Origin: an uncultured Paracoccaceae bacterium
GTDB taxonomy: Bacteria; Pseudomonadota; Alphaproteobacteria; Rhodobacterales; Rhodobacteraceae
DNA length: 64,000 bases
Reading direction: 5' to 3'
NCBI GenBank assembly: GCA_947489705.1
Contig: CANLEQ010000019.1
Location: 1-64,000 of the forward strand
Both the position numbers and the translations under genes were made by a program. Numbering within the stretch: the first letter of the stretch is position 1; every line of letters begins with the position of its first letter. Below the pieces are notes generated by a model. The model had not been told where the DNA came from, did no database searches, and was given only the letters and a program-made list of their open reading frames with translations. This document shows, piece after piece, positions 35,754 to 46,339 of the stretch.

Positions 35754-36341
35754 TCAGCCCGCGTGCCCGAGCTCGGTCTCGGCCAGGTCGATCCGCGGGC
35801 ATCCCATCCGGTCGAGCCAGAGATCCGTCAGCGCCAGCACCTCGCCCCCGACATCCTGCGCCCGGGGATAGAGCGGTGCGTCGCGGTCGTCGACATGGGC
35901 GACCTCCCAGCCGTCGGTGGTCTGCATGAAGCGGGTCACGCCCGCCTCGCCGAACTGGTCGAGATAGCCTTTCACCACGACGTCAAGATAGCTCAGCAGG
36001 ATGGGACAGCGAACGTCGGCGGCGGGCGTGCGCTCGGGGATGGCATAGACCGCCACCTGTGCGTCGGGGCCGAGATCGTGCGCGAGACCCGCCGCCTCGA
36101 CGCGGTCGTACCCGCCCTCGCGCAGATCGAGCGCGGCCCAGTCGGCGCCGGGCACGGGCGCGACGAGGCCCTCGATCTCGATGCCGGGCTCGGGCACGCC
36201 GGTGAGGAACGCGGCCGGACGCAGATGCGTCGCCCGCCAGCGCCGCCGCCATCCCCGCAGGATCGCGCGCGAAGTGGGGCCGTAGGCATGGCTGCCCACA
36301 TTGACGAGGCTGCCATAGCCGAAGAAATAGGGATCGCTCAT
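35754..36341 (-). CDS. Gamma-glutamylcyclotransferase family protein
   Basis: A 195-aa protein opening with FFGYGSLVN (about residues 6–14), the substrate-binding YGSL loop of the AIG2/BtrG-like gamma-glutamylcyclotransferase fold. The fold cyclises gamma-glutamyl amines to 5-oxoproline, but members vary widely in substrate. The start at 36341 is chosen so that the YGSL loop sits near the N-terminus, as in homologues; the frame stays open further upstream. It diverges from the glycine riboswitch. Confidence 0.82.
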   Translation of the reverse strand: MSDPYFFGYGSLVNVGSHAYGPTSRAILRGWRRRWRATHLRPAAFLTGVPEPGIEIEGLVAPVPGADWAALDLREGGYDRVEAAGLAHDLGPDAQVAVYAIPERTPAADVRCPILLSYLDVVVKGYLDQFGEAGVTRFMQTTDGWEVAHVDDRDAPLYPRAQDVGGEVLALTDLWLDRMGCPRIDLAETELGHAG

Positions 36342-36370
36342 GGAACGCGATTTGACGCGTGGCATCGGGC

Positions 36371-36399
36371 TTGGCAACCCCGGCGGATCGTGGCATGAC
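36371..36399 (+). promoter_or_regulatory. Candidate promoter of the gcv operon
   Basis: TTGGCA (36371–36376), 17-nt spacer, CATGAC (36394–36399). Transcription would begin near 36406, just at the first riboswitch helix. An alternative -35 TTGACG lies at 36347–36352. Confidence 0.4.
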
Positions 36400-36404
36400 A
36401 CACG

Positions 36405-36562
36405 AGCGACGGGAGAAGCCGGTTCATTCCGGTGCCGAAGGAGCAACCGCCCCGGTAAACTCTCAGGCAAAAGGACCGCCGCGGCAAAGAACTCTGGAGA
36501 GTGGTGCGCAGAGCCGTGCCCGCCGACGGGATAACGATCTCAGGCGCAAGGGACAGAGGGGG
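36405..36562 (+). promoter_or_regulatory. Tandem glycine riboswitch
   Basis: Two glycine aptamers in series precede gcvT. Aptamer 1 (about 36405–36482) contains the conserved runs GCCGAAGGAGCAA, AAACTCTCAGGCAAAAGGACC. Aptamer 2 (about 36492–36560) runs from CTCTGG through CGCCGACGGGATAACG and ATCTCAGGCGCAAGG to GGACAGAGGGG; its closing stem pairs CTCTG with CAGAG. A short linker (AAAGAA) separates them. Tandem glycine riboswitches turn on glycine-cleavage genes when glycine is high. The expression platform lies in 36563–36608. Confidence 0.95.
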
Positions 36563-36608
36563 CATCAGGCGCGGGTTCCCGCGCGATACCGATGCCGGAG
36601 GGCCCGTC

Positions 36609-37742
36609 ATGGCCGAAGACCTTTCGAAGACGCCGCTCGACGCGCTGCACCGCGAACTCGGTGCGCGCATGGTGCCGTTCGCGGGCTACGAGATGCCCGT
36701 GCAGTATTCCGCGGGCGTGATGAAGGAACACCTGCATTGCCGGGCCGCCGCGGGCCTCTTCGATGTCAGCCATATGGGGCAGGTGATCCTGCGGCCACGG
36801 TCCGGCGATCTGGCCGATGCGGCCCGCGCGCTCGAGACGCTGGTGCCGCAAAGCGTGCTCGCCCTCAAGGAAGAGCGCCAGCGTTACGGACTTTTCACCG
36901 ATGACGAAGGCGGCATCCTCGATGACCTGATGATCGCGAACCGGGGCGATCACCTCTTTCTGGTCGTCAACGCGGCCTGCAAGGCCTGCGACATCGCTCA
37001 CATGCGCGCGCATCTCTCGGATGCCTGCGAGGTCGAGCCGGTGGAGGACCGCGCGCTCATTGCGCTACAGGGCCCCGCGGCCGAGGATGCGCTCGATGCC
37101 CTGGCCCCCGGCGCGCGCGACATGTCGTTCATGGACGTGACGACGCTCGAGAGCGGGTTCGGCGACCTCTGGGTCTCGCGGTCGGGCTATACCGGCGAGG
37201 ACGGGTTCGAGATCTCGGTCGCGAGCGCCTCTGCCGAAGAATTCGCCCGCGCGCTTCTGGCGCATGAGAACGTCGCTCCGATCGGCCTCGGCGCACGCGA
37301 TTCGCTGCGGCTCGAGGCGGGGCTCTGCCTCTACGGCAACGATATCGACCGGACCACGAACCCGGTCGAGGCCAACCTGCTCTGGTCGATCCAGAAGGCG
37401 CGGCGCGAAGGCGGCGAACGAGCCGGCGGCTTTCCGGGTGCCGGCGCCATCCTCGCGAGGATCGCGGACGGCCCCGAGCGGTTGCGCGTCGGGCTCCTGC
37501 CCGAGGGGCGCGCGCCGATGCGTCAGGGCACCGAGCTTTTCGCGGACGAGCACGACGACACGCCAATCGGTGCCGTCACATCCGGCGCGTTCGGACCCAG
37601 CATCGAACGGCCGCTCGCCATGGGCTATGTTGCCATTGACCAATCGGCCCTCGGCACGAAATTGTGGGGCGCGGTGCGCGGCAAGAGACTGCCCGTCACC
37701 GTGGCTGCCATGCCGTTCCGCCCGGCCACATACAAACGCTGA
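36609..37742 (+). CDS. gcvT: Aminomethyltransferase (glycine cleavage T protein)
   Basis: A 377-aa folate enzyme that takes the aminomethyl group from lipoylated GcvH, releases ammonia and forms 5,10-methylene-THF. Landmarks: [15 protein letters not shown] near residue 21–35, FDVSHMGQ, and [11 protein letters not shown] for folate and substrate binding. Length is near the family norm. It sits directly downstream of the glycine riboswitch and upstream of gcvH and gcvP, the standard operon. Confidence 0.97.
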   Translation: MAEDLSKTPLDALHRELGARMVPFAGYEMPVQYSAGVMKEHLHCRAAAGLFDVSHMGQVILRPRSGDLADAARALETLVPQSVLALKEERQRYGLFTDDEGGILDDLMIANRGDHLFLVVNAACKACDIAHMRAHLSDACEVEPVEDRALIALQGPAAEDALDALAPGARDMSFMDVTTLESGFGDLWVSRSGYTGEDGFEISVASASAEEFARALLAHENVAPIGLGARDSLRLEAGLCLYGNDIDRTTNPVEANLLWSIQKARREGGERAGGFPGAGAILARIADGPERLRVGLLPEGRAPMRQGTELFADEHDDTPIGAVTSGAFGPSIERPLAMGYVAIDQSALGTKLWGAVRGKRLPVTVAAMPFRPATYKR

Positions 37743-37759
37743 AGAGGATGCCCCCCGAA

Positions 37760-38125
37760 ATGAAGTTCACAGAAGAGCACGAATGGCTGCGCCCCGAGGA
37801 CGACGAGGAAAACGTCGTGACCGTGGGCATCACCGAGCATGCCGCCGAACAGCTGGGCGATCTGGTCTTCGTCGAGCTGCCCGAGGAGGGCAAGACGGTC
37901 GCGAAAGAGGACGAGGTCGTCGTCATCGAATCGGTCAAGGCGGCATCGGACATCATGGCGCCCGTCGATGGCGAGATCATCGAGGTGAACACCGCGCTCG
38001 AGGAAAACCCGGCGCTCGTCAACGAGGACCCGCTGGGCGCGGGCTGGTTCTTCAAGATGCGCGTGGCCGACATGGCCGATCTCGACGCGCTGATGGACGA
38101 GGCCGCGTACAAGAAATTCATCTGA
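37760..38125 (+). CDS. gcvH: Glycine cleavage system H protein
   Basis: A 121-aa lipoyl carrier that shuttles the aminomethyl intermediate between P, T and L proteins. The lipoylated lysine is K60 in the context IESVKAASD. The N-terminus KFTEEHEWL is typical, which favours the ATG at 37760 over the upstream in-frame ATG at 37748; the only ribosome-like site (GAGGA) also fits 37760 better. It lies 17 nt after gcvT. Confidence 0.96.
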   Translation: MKFTEEHEWLRPEDDEENVVTVGITEHAAEQLGDLVFVELPEEGKTVAKEDEVVVIESVKAASDIMAPVDGEIIEVNTALEENPALVNEDPLGAGWFFKMRVADMADLDALMDEAAYKKFI

Positions 38126-38164
38126 TCCCGGGGCGACATTCCAGACCCCAGGAGTGCCCGGGAT
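38125..38164 (+). repeat. Hairpin between gcvH and gcvP
   Basis: ATCCCGGG (38125–38132) pairs with CCCGGGAT (38157–38164) across a 24-nt loop, in the 81-nt gap between the gcvH stop and gcvP start. It could slow polymerase, protect the upstream mRNA or set different expression of gcvP. No T-run of note follows. Confidence 0.45.
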
Positions 38165-38206
38165 TTCCGACCAAATCCTGCGCTCGCGGCAACGAGAGGT
38201 ATCGCC

Positions 38207-41044
38207 ATGGCGTTTCAACCGACCGATTACGACCCCTATGATTTCGCCAACCGGCGCCATATCGGCCCGTCTCCCTCCGAGATGGCCGATATGCTCGGTC
38301 TGCTGGGTGTCGACACGCTCGATCAGCTGATCGACGAGACGGTTCCCGAAGGCATCCGCCAGTCGCAACCGCTCGATTTCGGACCGGCGCTCTCGGAACG
38401 CGAGCTGCTCTGGCGCATGCGACAGACGGCCAAGAAGAACCAGGTCTTCTCGACCATGATCGGGCAGGGATATCACGGCACGGTCACGCCGCCCGCGATC
38501 CAGCGCAACATCCTCGAGAACCCGGCCTGGTACACAGCCTACACGCCCTATCAGCCCGAAATCAGCCAGGGCCGGCTCGAGGCGCTGCTGAACTACCAGA
38601 CCATGGTCTGCGACCTCACCGGGCTCGACATCGCGAACGCGTCGCTGCTCGACGAGGCCACCGCAGCGGCGGAAGCCGTCACGATGGCGCAGCGGACCGC
38701 CAAGTCGAAGGCGCGGGCCGTCTTCGTCGACGAGAACTGCCATCCGCAGAACATCGACGTGATCCGCACCCGCTGCGCCCCGCTCGATCTCGAGGTCATC
38801 GTGGGCGCGCCGGCGGATATGGATGCGAGCGCCGTGTTCGCCGCGGTGTTCCAGTATCCAGGCACGCATGGCGGGCTGACCGATTTCACGGGCCTCATCG
38901 CTGCGTTGCACGAACAATCGGCGCTCGGCATCGTCATTGCCGATCCGATGGCGCTCACGCTGCTGAAGGAGCCCGGCGCGATGGGCGCCGACATCGCCGT
39001 GGGCTCGACCCAGCGGTTCGGCGTGCCGATGGGATATGGCGGGCCGCACGCCGCCTACATGGCCTGCCGCGACGGGCTCAAGCGCGCCATGCCGGGCCGC
39101 ATCGTCGGCGTGAGCATCGACGCCCGCGGCAACCAGGCCTATCGCCTCAGCCTGCAGACCCGCGAGCAGCATATCCGCCGCGAGAAGGCCACCAGCAACG
39201 TCTGCACCGCGCAGGCGCTTCTGGCCGTGATGGCGAGCTTCTACGCCGTGTTCCACGGGCCCGAGGGGCTCAAGGCCATCGCGCAGCGCATCCACGCTAA
39301 GGCGGTCCATGTCGCCGAAGCGCTTGCGGGCGCGGGCTACGAGGTTCAGCCCGACGATTTCTTCGACACGATCACGGTCGAGGTCGGCGCGCTGCAAGGC
39401 ACGATCTTCGCCGAGGCCGCCCGCCAGCGGATCAACCTGCGCCGGGTGGGCCGGACCCGTCTCGGGATCGCACTCGACGAGACGACGCGGTACGAGACGA
39501 TCGCGCGGCTTCTGGAATGTTTCGGCATCGAGGATGCGCCGGCCGACATGCCGACCCATGCGCGGTTCCCCGACGGGCTCGCGCGGACGAGCCGGTATCT
39601 CGACCACCCGGTCTTCCACATGAACCGCGCCGAGACCGAGATGATGCGCTACATGCGGCGCCTGTCGGACCGCGACCTCGCACTCGATCGCGCAATGATT
39701 CCACTCGGATCGTGCACGATGAAGCTCAACGCGGCCGTGGAGATGGCGCCGATCACCTGGCCCGAATTCGCGATGATGCATCCCTTCGCGCCCGCCGACC
39801 AGACGGAAGGCTACGCCGAGATGCTGGGCGATCTCTCGGCCAAGCTTTGCGAGATCACCGGCTACGACGCGATGTCGATGCAGCCCAATTCCGGCGCTCA
39901 GGGGGAATATGCGGGGCTCCTGACCATTCAGCGCTATCATCAGGCGCAAGGGCAGGGGCATCGCCGTATCTGTCTTATCCCGGTCAACGCGCACGGAACC
40001 AACCCGGCCTCGGCGCAGATGTGCGGGATGAAGGTCGTGGTGGTGAAATGCACCGCGCGCGGCGATGTCGACGTCGACGATTTCCGCGCCAAGGCCGAGG
40101 CGGCGGGCGACGATCTCGCCGCCTGCATGATCACCTATCCGTCGACCCACGGCGTCTTCGAGGACACCGTGCGCGAGGTCTGCGACATCACGCACCGATA
40201 TGGCGGCCAGGTCTATCTCGACGGGGCCAACCTCAACGCGATGGTGGGCCTGTCGAAGCCCGGCGAAATCGGCTCGGACGTGTCGCACCTGAACCTTCAC
40301 AAGACCTTCTGCATCCCGCATGGCGGGGGCGGGCCCGGCATGGGGCCCATCGGCGTCAAGGCACATCTGACCGAGCATCTGCCCGGCTTCGGCGAGCATG
40401 GCGGCGCGGTTTCGGCGGCGCCCTTCGGCTCGGCGTCGATCCTGCCGATCTCCTGGGCCTATTGCCTGCTGATGGGCGGGGCGGGGCTGACGCAGGCCAC
40501 CAAGGTCGCGATCCTCAACGCCAACTACATCGCCAAGCGCCTCGAAGGGGCATATGACGTCCTCTACAAGGGCCAGAACGGACGCATTGCGCATGAATGC
40601 ATCCTCGATACGCGGCCATTCGACAAATCGGCGCATGTGACGGTCGACGACGTGGCCAAGCGGCTCATCGACAACGGGTTCCATGCGCCAACGATGAGCT
40701 GGCCGGTCTCCGGCACCCTGATGGTCGAGCCGACCGAGAGCGAGACCAAGTCCGAGCTCGACCGGTTCTGCAACGCGATGCTGTCGATCCGCGACGAGAT
40801 CCGCGCGATCGAGGAGGGCGGCGATGCCGCGAACAATCCGCTCAAGCATGCGCCGCACACGGTCGAGGATCTGGTCGGAGAGTGGGACCGTCCCTATAGC
40901 CGCGAGCAGGGTTGCTACCCCGCGGGCGCGTTCCGGGTCGACAAGTACTGGCCGCCGGTCAACCGTGTCGACAACGTCTATGGCGACCGGAACCTGATCT
41001 GCACCTGTCCTCCGCTGGAAGAGTATCTCGACGCGGCGGAATAG
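38207..41044 (+). CDS. gcvP: Glycine dehydrogenase (decarboxylating), P protein
   Basis: A 945-aa single-chain PLP enzyme that decarboxylates glycine and loads the aminomethyl group on GcvH. Both homologous halves are fused, as in enteric GcvP. The PLP lysine is K699 in [16 protein letters not shown]. Other landmarks are the N-terminal RRHIGPS and [10 protein letters not shown] in the second half. It completes gcvTHP; the L protein (lipoamide dehydrogenase) is encoded elsewhere. The stop is 24 nt from the convergent DUF2254 gene. Confidence 0.98.
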   Translation: MAFQPTDYDPYDFANRRHIGPSPSEMADMLGLLGVDTLDQLIDETVPEGIRQSQPLDFGPALSERELLWRMRQTAKKNQVFSTMIGQGYHGTVTPPAIQRNILENPAWYTAYTPYQPEISQGRLEALLNYQTMVCDLTGLDIANASLLDEATAAAEAVTMAQRTAKSKARAVFVDENCHPQNIDVIRTRCAPLDLEVIVGAPADMDASAVFAAVFQYPGTHGGLTDFTGLIAALHEQSALGIVIADPMALTLLKEPGAMGADIAVGSTQRFGVPMGYGGPHAAYMACRDGLKRAMPGRIVGVSIDARGNQAYRLSLQTREQHIRREKATSNVCTAQALLAVMASFYAVFHGPEGLKAIAQRIHAKAVHVAEALAGAGYEVQPDDFFDTITVEVGALQGTIFAEAARQRINLRRVGRTRLGIALDETTRYETIARLLECFGIEDAPADMPTHARFPDGLARTSRYLDHPVFHMNRAETEMMRYMRRLSDRDLALDRAMIPLGSCTMKLNAAVEMAPITWPEFAMMHPFAPADQTEGYAEMLGDLSAKLCEITGYDAMSMQPNSGAQGEYAGLLTIQRYHQAQGQGHRRICLIPVNAHGTNPASAQMCGMKVVVVKCTARGDVDVDDFRAKAEAAGDDLAACMITYPSTHGVFEDTVREVCDITHRYGGQVYLDGANLNAMVGLSKPGEIGSDVSHLNLHKTFCIPHGGGGPGMGPIGVKAHLTEHLPGFGEHGGAVSAAPFGSASILPISWAYCLLMGGAGLTQATKVAILNANYIAKRLEGAYDVLYKGQNGRIAHECILDTRPFDKSAHVTVDDVAKRLIDNGFHAPTMSWPVSGTLMVEPTESETKSELDRFCNAMLSIRDEIRAIEEGGDAANNPLKHAPHTVEDLVGEWDRPYSREQGCYPAGAFRVDKYWPPVNRVDNVYGDRNLICTCPPLEEYLDAAE

Positions 41045-41068
41045 GGCCAGACGCCCCAACCGCCGGGT

Positions 41069-42400
41069 TCAGGCCCCGGCGGGCGGCCCTGGCGGGCTCT
41101 CGTCGCCGAGCACGTCGCTCACCCGGTGCTCGGGTTCTCCCGCGGAGGTCGTGGCCATGTGGCCAGCCGGCGCGACCTTGGCGATCCGCTGCAGATCCTC
41201 GATCAGCGAGACACCCTCGCGCGCATAGCTCAAAGCGCGGGCAGACAGCGCAATGGCTGCATCGGCGGTCGCGCGGTCGCGATGCTCGGCCAGGAGCGCG
41301 TAGGCGCGTTGCACCGACAGCTGAACCTCGACGAAATTCTTGCCGTCGCGCGCGATCGGGTCGAGCGTGTCGAGCAGGATCTCGCGCGTGTCGAGGCGGC
41401 GGCAATAGATCGCGGGCGCAGGGGGCGCGTCGTCTTCGCGCTCGGGCGGCATCTCGGCGATCATCTTGGTCAGGCGGCCCACGACGTCGAGCGCGGTGCG
41501 CGGATCGTTGATGCCGGGCGACAGCGCGCGCTCGGCGATCTCGGCCAGCACGTTGAGTGCGAACGCCGCGTCCTGGTCGTATTCGCGCCGGTCACCGACC
41601 GCGATCGCGGCGCACAGCGCGTTTTCCTGAGTCTCGTCGAGGGTCTCGACATCCACATAGCCCATCACCCGCCCGGCACCGACCCATTCGCCGGGCGCGA
41701 CGGTGACGAAGATGCGCGCGGCCCAGGCGCTCGCATGCTTGTTGAGCTGTTCGACGTCGATATTCTGGACATACCCGAACGTCGCCGCGTGGAACGCCGG
41801 AGCGCTTTCGGGAATGTCCACGCCATCGATATCGCGGCCGCCGAGGAACGGGCGCGACGCTCTGGCGCGCAGGCAGGCTTCGGCCCTTTCCTGCACCCGC
41901 GCGATCGTCGCTTCGACGGATCCGAGCCCCGCGAGATGGGCGACCCAACGCAGGATCGCCACGATGAGCAAGGCAAGAACCGCGACGGTGATGATGTAGA
42001 TGATCGCGTAGCTCTCGGACCAGAAAAAGCCGAGGTTAAGCATCACGGTCATCGTCACCGCATAGATGAACGCCCCGATGAAGGTCGCGATGACCGTCTG
42101 CGTACGCCCGTCCTGCTGCAACAACCGGTGCGCACGCGGCGTCGCGTTACCTCCGGCCGCCAGATGTGCCGAAACCATGATCGACAGCGAGAACGTCGTG
42201 ACCGCCAGCATCGAGTTGTTGAGGATCGACAAAAGATCCTCGAGGGTGTCCTCGTCGATCTCCGTCGACAGGTCGATCGGCAGATAATGAGAAAACGGCG
42301 CAAGGGCGGCGGCGACGATCGCAAGGCAGGAAACGAGGGCTGCGCGAACCCAGAACTTCCGGGCGAAAATACGGATTTTCCACAATACGGATCTGAACAT
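41069..42400 (-). CDS. DUF2254 domain membrane protein
   Basis: A 443-aa protein with four hydrophobic helices in the first 180 residues and a long soluble C-terminal region. It matches the DUF2254 layout ([19 protein letters not shown], and [17 protein letters not shown] in the soluble part). No biochemical function is known for the family; predicted inner-membrane protein with a cytosolic domain. The ATG at 42400 is the first Met before the first helix. It diverges from tRNA-Ala. Confidence 0.85.
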   Translation of the reverse strand: MFRSVLWKIRIFARKFWVRAALVSCLAIVAAALAPFSHYLPIDLSTEIDEDTLEDLLSILNNSMLAVTTFSLSIMVSAHLAAGGNATPRAHRLLQQDGRTQTVIATFIGAFIYAVTMTVMLNLGFFWSESYAIIYIITVAVLALLIVAILRWVAHLAGLGSVEATIARVQERAEACLRARASRPFLGGRDIDGVDIPESAPAFHAATFGYVQNIDVEQLNKHASAWAARIFVTVAPGEWVGAGRVMGYVDVETLDETQENALCAAIAVGDRREYDQDAAFALNVLAEIAERALSPGINDPRTALDVVGRLTKMIAEMPPEREDDAPPAPAIYCRRLDTREILLDTLDPIARDGKNFVEVQLSVQRAYALLAEHRDRATADAAIALSARALSYAREGVSLIEDLQRIAKVAPAGHMATTSAGEPEHRVSDVLGDESPPGPPAGA

Positions 42401-42440
42401 GCGATGGAACGCCGCGTGACTGGCACGGTTCCACGGCCGG

Positions 42441-42469
42441 TTGACAAGAGCGCGGGGACGCGGCAATAC
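42441..42469 (+). promoter_or_regulatory. Promoter of tRNA-Ala
   Basis: A consensus TTGACA (42441–42446), 17-nt spacer and CAATAC (42464–42469). Transcription would start near 42476, six bases ahead of the mature tRNA. Confidence 0.75.
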
Positions 42470-42481
42470 CGCACCGCATAT

Positions 42482-42557
<76 letters not shown>

Positions 42558-42601
42558 GATGTCCTCCGAACGCGCCTGTCCCCGCCATGCGGTCTTGCCT
42601 T

Positions 42602-42621
42602 GGCCCGAAACCGTTCGGGCC
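42602..42621 (+). terminator. GC-rich hairpin between tRNA-Ala and dipeptidase gene
   Basis: GGCCCGAA (42602–42609) pairs perfectly with TTCGGGCC (42614–42621), loop ACCG. There is no T-run, so it may be a weak terminator or a processing signal separating tRNA from downstream mRNA. Confidence 0.4.
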
Positions 42622-42644
42622 CCCGGCCGGAAAAGGAACGCCGC

Positions 42645-43688
42645 ATGCAGACACCTGTCGTTTTCGATGGTCATAACGACCTGCTGACCCGACTCTTCGG
42701 TGCGCCCGACGGGCCCGAAAGCGTCGCGGGCGAAGGCCAGGGCGCCATCTTCGCGCCTGCGGCGCGGGCCGGCGGGTTCAAGGGCGGGTTCTTTGCGCTC
42801 TGGGTACCGTCGCCCGGCGATGTCGTGGCACGGATGGCGGCGATGCAGGGGGACGGCTACGACATGCCGCTGCCCGACATGATCGCGCCGGAGGAGGCAC
42901 GACAGGTCGTCGAGGCGCAGATCGCGATCTTCGAGGAGCTCGTGCGGCTGGGGCATCTGGTGCATTGCCGCGACGTCGCCGCGATTCGCACGGCCCTCGA
43001 CGGCGATGCCATGGCGGCGATCCTCCACCTGGAGGGGGCGGAGGCGATCGGCCCCGATCTCGGCGAGCTCGACGGGTACTACGATCGCGGCCTGCGCTCG
43101 CTCGGGCCTGTCTGGAGCCGGGAGACGATCTTCGGTCACGGTGTTCCCTTCCGGTTCCCCTCGACCGGCGATACCGGGCCGGGCCTCACCGATGCCGGGC
43201 TTCGCCTCGTCAGGCGCTGCGACGAGCTGGGCATCATGCTCGACCTGTCGCACCTCAACGAAGCCGGCTTCTGGGACGTGGTGCGGACCACCACGCGGCC
43301 GCTGGTCGCGACCCATTCCAACGCCCATGCAATCAGCCCCCATGCCCGCAACCTCACTGACCGCCAGCTCGACGCCATCGCCGAGAGCGACGGTATGGTC
43401 GGTCTGAACTTCGCGGTGGCGTTCCTCAGGCCCGACGGAAGGATGCGCGCGGATGTCGGGCTCGACGTGATGCTGCGCCATCTCGACCATCTGATCGGTC
43501 GGCTCGGGGAGGATCGCGTGGGGCTAGGGTCGGATTACGACGGCGCGATGGTACCCGAAGGCCTGGCGAGCGTCGCCGACCTGCCGAAACTGCGCGCGGC
43601 GATGCGCGATCACGGCTTCGACGCCACCCTGATGGAGAAACTCTGCCACGGCAACTGGCTCAGGCTGCTGGAAAGAAGCTGGTCCTGA
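42645..43688 (+). CDS. Membrane dipeptidase (renal dipeptidase family)
   Basis: A 347-aa zinc metallopeptidase of the M19 family, which hydrolyses dipeptides, often with D-amino acids. The metal motif DGHND is at residues 9–13; the bridging Glu lies in [10 protein letters not shown] (about 127–136), and two later His motifs are [14 protein letters not shown] and VATHSNAHA. No signal peptide is visible, so it is probably cytoplasmic despite the family name. It converges with argE, 4 nt between stops. Confidence 0.93.
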   Translation: MQTPVVFDGHNDLLTRLFGAPDGPESVAGEGQGAIFAPAARAGGFKGGFFALWVPSPGDVVARMAAMQGDGYDMPLPDMIAPEEARQVVEAQIAIFEELVRLGHLVHCRDVAAIRTALDGDAMAAILHLEGAEAIGPDLGELDGYYDRGLRSLGPVWSRETIFGHGVPFRFPSTGDTGPGLTDAGLRLVRRCDELGIMLDLSHLNEAGFWDVVRTTTRPLVATHSNAHAISPHARNLTDRQLDAIAESDGMVGLNFAVAFLRPDGRMRADVGLDVMLRHLDHLIGRLGEDRVGLGSDYDGAMVPEGLASVADLPKLRAAMRDHGFDATLMEKLCHGNWLRLLERSWS

Positions 43689-43692
43689 GGGG

Positions 43693-44850
43693 TCAGCGCA
43701 GGCGGGTATCGAGCCGTTCGAGCATCGTGAGGCAGGCGTCGAGTTGATCGCGCGCGAGAAATTCGTCGGGCTTGTGGGCCTGCGCGATGTCACCCGGGCC
43801 GCAGACCACCGCATCCATGCCGAGATGCTGGAAAAGCCCCGCCTCGGTTCCGAAGGGCACGACGTCCGCACCGTTGGCCCCGGTCAGCTCGGCCACGATT
43901 CGGGCCGCCTCGTTGTCGTCGACGGGCTCGAGCCCCGCGACATCGCCGATCACGGCGGTATCGATCTTCGAACCTTGATGGACGGCGCGCATGGCCGGGA
44001 GCAGCGTCTCGTTGCAGTAATCTCGCATCGTGGCAGTCGCGAAGTCCTTGTCTGCGGCGGTGACCGGACGCAGCTCCCAATCGACCTCGGCGAGGCCGGC
44101 AATGACGTTATGCGCTACACCGCCCGCGATGCGCCCGACCTGAAGCGTGGTTCCGGGCGGGTCGAACCGGCTACCCCTAGGGGCCCGCTCCGCCAGTTCC
44201 GATCGAAGTTCCAGCAGTCGCGAGACGAACCGTGCTGCGTATTCCGTTGCGGACACGCCCAGCGCGGGGTTCGATCCGTGCCCTTCTAGACCGTGGAACG
44301 TCGTCGTGTATTCGCAGCAGCCCTTGTGGCCCTCGATGATGCGCATCGAAGTCGGCTCGCCGATCAGGGCGAGCGCGGGACGCATCTCCCACTTTGCCAT
44401 CTCGGCGACGAGGGCCTGCGCGCCGAGGCAGCCGACCTCCTCGTCATGGGTGAACGCGAAATGCACGGGCCGCGACAGGCGCCCCTCTGCATAGAGCGGG
44501 GCAACCGCAAGGCACGCCGCGATGAAGCCCTTCATGTCACAGGTGCCGCGCCCGTAGAGCAGGCCGTCCGCTTCATGCAGCGCGAACGGGTCGGAGTGCC
44601 AGTCCTGTCCGGCCACCGGCACCACGTCGGTATGGCCCGACAGCACGATGCCGCCCGAGATCTCGGGGCCGATCGTCGCGAAGAGCGTGGCCTTGGTGCC
44701 GGTCTCGTCGCCCACGATCTCGCAGCGCGCGCCACATGCGCCGAGCCGCGCCTCGAGGAACTCGATCATCGCGAGGTTGCTGTCTGACGAGATCGTCGGG
44801 AACGCGATCAGATCTCGGAGCAGGTCTACCGTCCGGTCGAGCCTGCTCAT
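43693..44850 (-). CDS. argE: Acetylornithine deacetylase
   Basis: A 385-aa M20 metallopeptidase-fold enzyme that removes acetate from N-acetylornithine in arginine synthesis. Metal-binding motifs in order: GHTDVVPV (about 72–79), GRGTCDMKGF, and the catalytic Glu pair in THDEEVGCLGA. The GEPT(S) segment and the late His region match ArgE rather than DapE. It is the last gene in a minus-strand stretch with MFS, pcaD, dehydratase and hydrolase genes, although a 140-bp gap precedes it. Confidence 0.9.
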   Translation of the reverse strand: MSRLDRTVDLLRDLIAFPTISSDSNLAMIEFLEARLGACGARCEIVGDETGTKATLFATIGPEISGGIVLSGHTDVVPVAGQDWHSDPFALHEADGLLYGRGTCDMKGFIAACLAVAPLYAEGRLSRPVHFAFTHDEEVGCLGAQALVAEMAKWEMRPALALIGEPTSMRIIEGHKGCCEYTTTFHGLEGHGSNPALGVSATEYAARFVSRLLELRSELAERAPRGSRFDPPGTTLQVGRIAGGVAHNVIAGLAEVDWELRPVTAADKDFATATMRDYCNETLLPAMRAVHQGSKIDTAVIGDVAGLEPVDDNEAARIVAELTGANGADVVPFGTEAGLFQHLGMDAVVCGPGDIAQAHKPDEFLARDQLDACLTMLERLDTRLR

Positions 44851-44990
44851 GTCGTCACCGGCGCGCGGCGGACGTGGGAGAGGGCGGAGCGAGGGGCGGT
44901 CGCGCAGTCGGGCATGGTCATCTCACCTGGTATCGTCACCCTAGGCGGACGCGAAATCGCCGTCGGGGTCAAGTGTCTCGCGACGCGGCG

Positions 44991-46223
44991 TCAGGGCGGT
45001 CCTCGCCGCCGGGTGGCGAGGACACGCGGCCGGCCGCGCGTCAGAAAGACGGCCGCGCAGGCGACAAGCAGCAGCATCGACAGCAGGAACGGCGCCCCGG
45101 GAAGATAGAACGGCGTGCTGTCGGCCGTGGCGAGCCAGAAGACCTGCGTCATCATCAGCGGAGAGATGATCATCGCAAGCGCCCCCGCGCTCGTCAGAAG
45201 CCCCTGGAGCCCCCCTTGGGCATTGTCGGGAATGGCGCGCGACATCAGGCCCTGGAGCGCGGGCGTCACGACCGCGCCGAGGGCGGCCATCGGCGTCAGG
45301 ATCAGGGCCACGGTGCCGCTGCTTACGAAGGCCAGGGCGATGAAGGCGACGCTGTTGAAGATCAGCCCGTAGATCACGGTGCCCCGGTCGCCGAGCCATC
45401 GCAGGATGTAGCGGATAAGCCATCCCTGCACGATCGCGAGGGCGATGCCGAAGGCGGCGAGCGAGATGCCGACCATGCGCGGGTCCCACCCGAACCGTGC
45501 CTTGGCGAAATAGACCCAGATCGCGGGATAGACGAAGAACGCCACCTGATAGAGGAAGAACATCAGGACGAGCCGCGTGACGCCGTCCATCCGCCCCAGA
45601 TCGAGCAGGGCCCCGAGCGGATTGGCCCGCTTCCACGAGAACGGTCGCCGGATCCGGTCGGTGACGGTTTCGGGCAGGATGAAATACCCGAAACAGAGGT
45701 TCAGGGCGGCAAGGGCGCTGGCCATGTAGAACGGCGCGCGGGTGCCGTATTCCGCCAGAACCCCGCCGATCAGCGGCCCGAGGACGAATCCCACGCCGAA
45801 CGACGCGCCCACCATGCCGAACCGTGCAGCCTTTTGCGCGGGTGTCGAGATGTCGGCAACATAGGCGGTGGCCGTCGATTGCGTCGAGGCAGCGATGCCG
45901 CCCACGATGCGGCCGGCCAGCAGCACCCAGATGCTGCCTGCGAGCGCGATCACCAGATAATCGAGGCTCATCACCAGAAGCGACAGGAGCAGGACCGGCC
46001 GCCGTCCGAACCGGTCGCTCAGCGATCCGAGCATCGGACCGCAGAGGAATTGCATGACGGCGAAGCTCGTCGAGAGGATCCCGCCCCAGAGCGCTGCTTC
46101 GGCAAGGGTGCCGCCGGACACTTGCTCGATGAGATCCGGCATGACCGGCAGGACCAGCCCGATGCCCATCGCGTCAATGATCAGCGTAATCATGATGAAT
46201 GTCAGGGGCAGGCGGTCGCGCAT
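44991..46223 (-). CDS. TetA-like MFS transporter
   Basis: A 410-aa major facilitator protein with 12 hydrophobic helices. The motif-A loop between helices 2 and 3 reads GSLSDRFGRRPV, and helix 5 contains the antiporter-type GASFGVGFVLGPLIGG, as in TetA/Bcr drug:H+ antiporters. It probably exports a small molecule; no resistance role can be claimed from sequence. The ATG at 46223 has GGAG eight bases upstream and lies next to the first helix. The 140 bp between it and argE (44851–44990) shows no gene. Confidence 0.87.
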   Translation of the reverse strand: MRDRLPLTFIMITLIIDAMGIGLVLPVMPDLIEQVSGGTLAEAALWGGILSTSFAVMQFLCGPMLGSLSDRFGRRPVLLLSLLVMSLDYLVIALAGSIWVLLAGRIVGGIAASTQSTATAYVADISTPAQKAARFGMVGASFGVGFVLGPLIGGVLAEYGTRAPFYMASALAALNLCFGYFILPETVTDRIRRPFSWKRANPLGALLDLGRMDGVTRLVLMFFLYQVAFFVYPAIWVYFAKARFGWDPRMVGISLAAFGIALAIVQGWLIRYILRWLGDRGTVIYGLIFNSVAFIALAFVSSGTVALILTPMAALGAVVTPALQGLMSRAIPDNAQGGLQGLLTSAGALAMIISPLMMTQVFWLATADSTPFYLPGAPFLLSMLLLVACAAVFLTRGRPRVLATRRRGPP

Positions 46224-46339
46224 CGGATCTCCGGGCAGGTCGCGGAGCGGGCCCACGAGCGCGCGTCATCGCGCGCCTGCGGGGGCGCTGTCAATCCCGC
46301 GCCGTTGCGGCAGGCCCAGCCCCGGCGGGGTGCGCCGGG

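Noticed and set aside
37625-41059. A 1144-codon open frame on the minus strand opposite gcvT–gcvH–gcvP
   Set aside because: It is antisense to well-conserved glycine-cleavage genes, is rich in Arg/His/Asp in the way high-GC shadow frames are, and shows no recognisable domain.
44851-44990. A possible small gene between argE and the MFS gene
   Set aside because: Short open frames exist but have no ribosome site and are in-frame shadows of neighbouring sequence.
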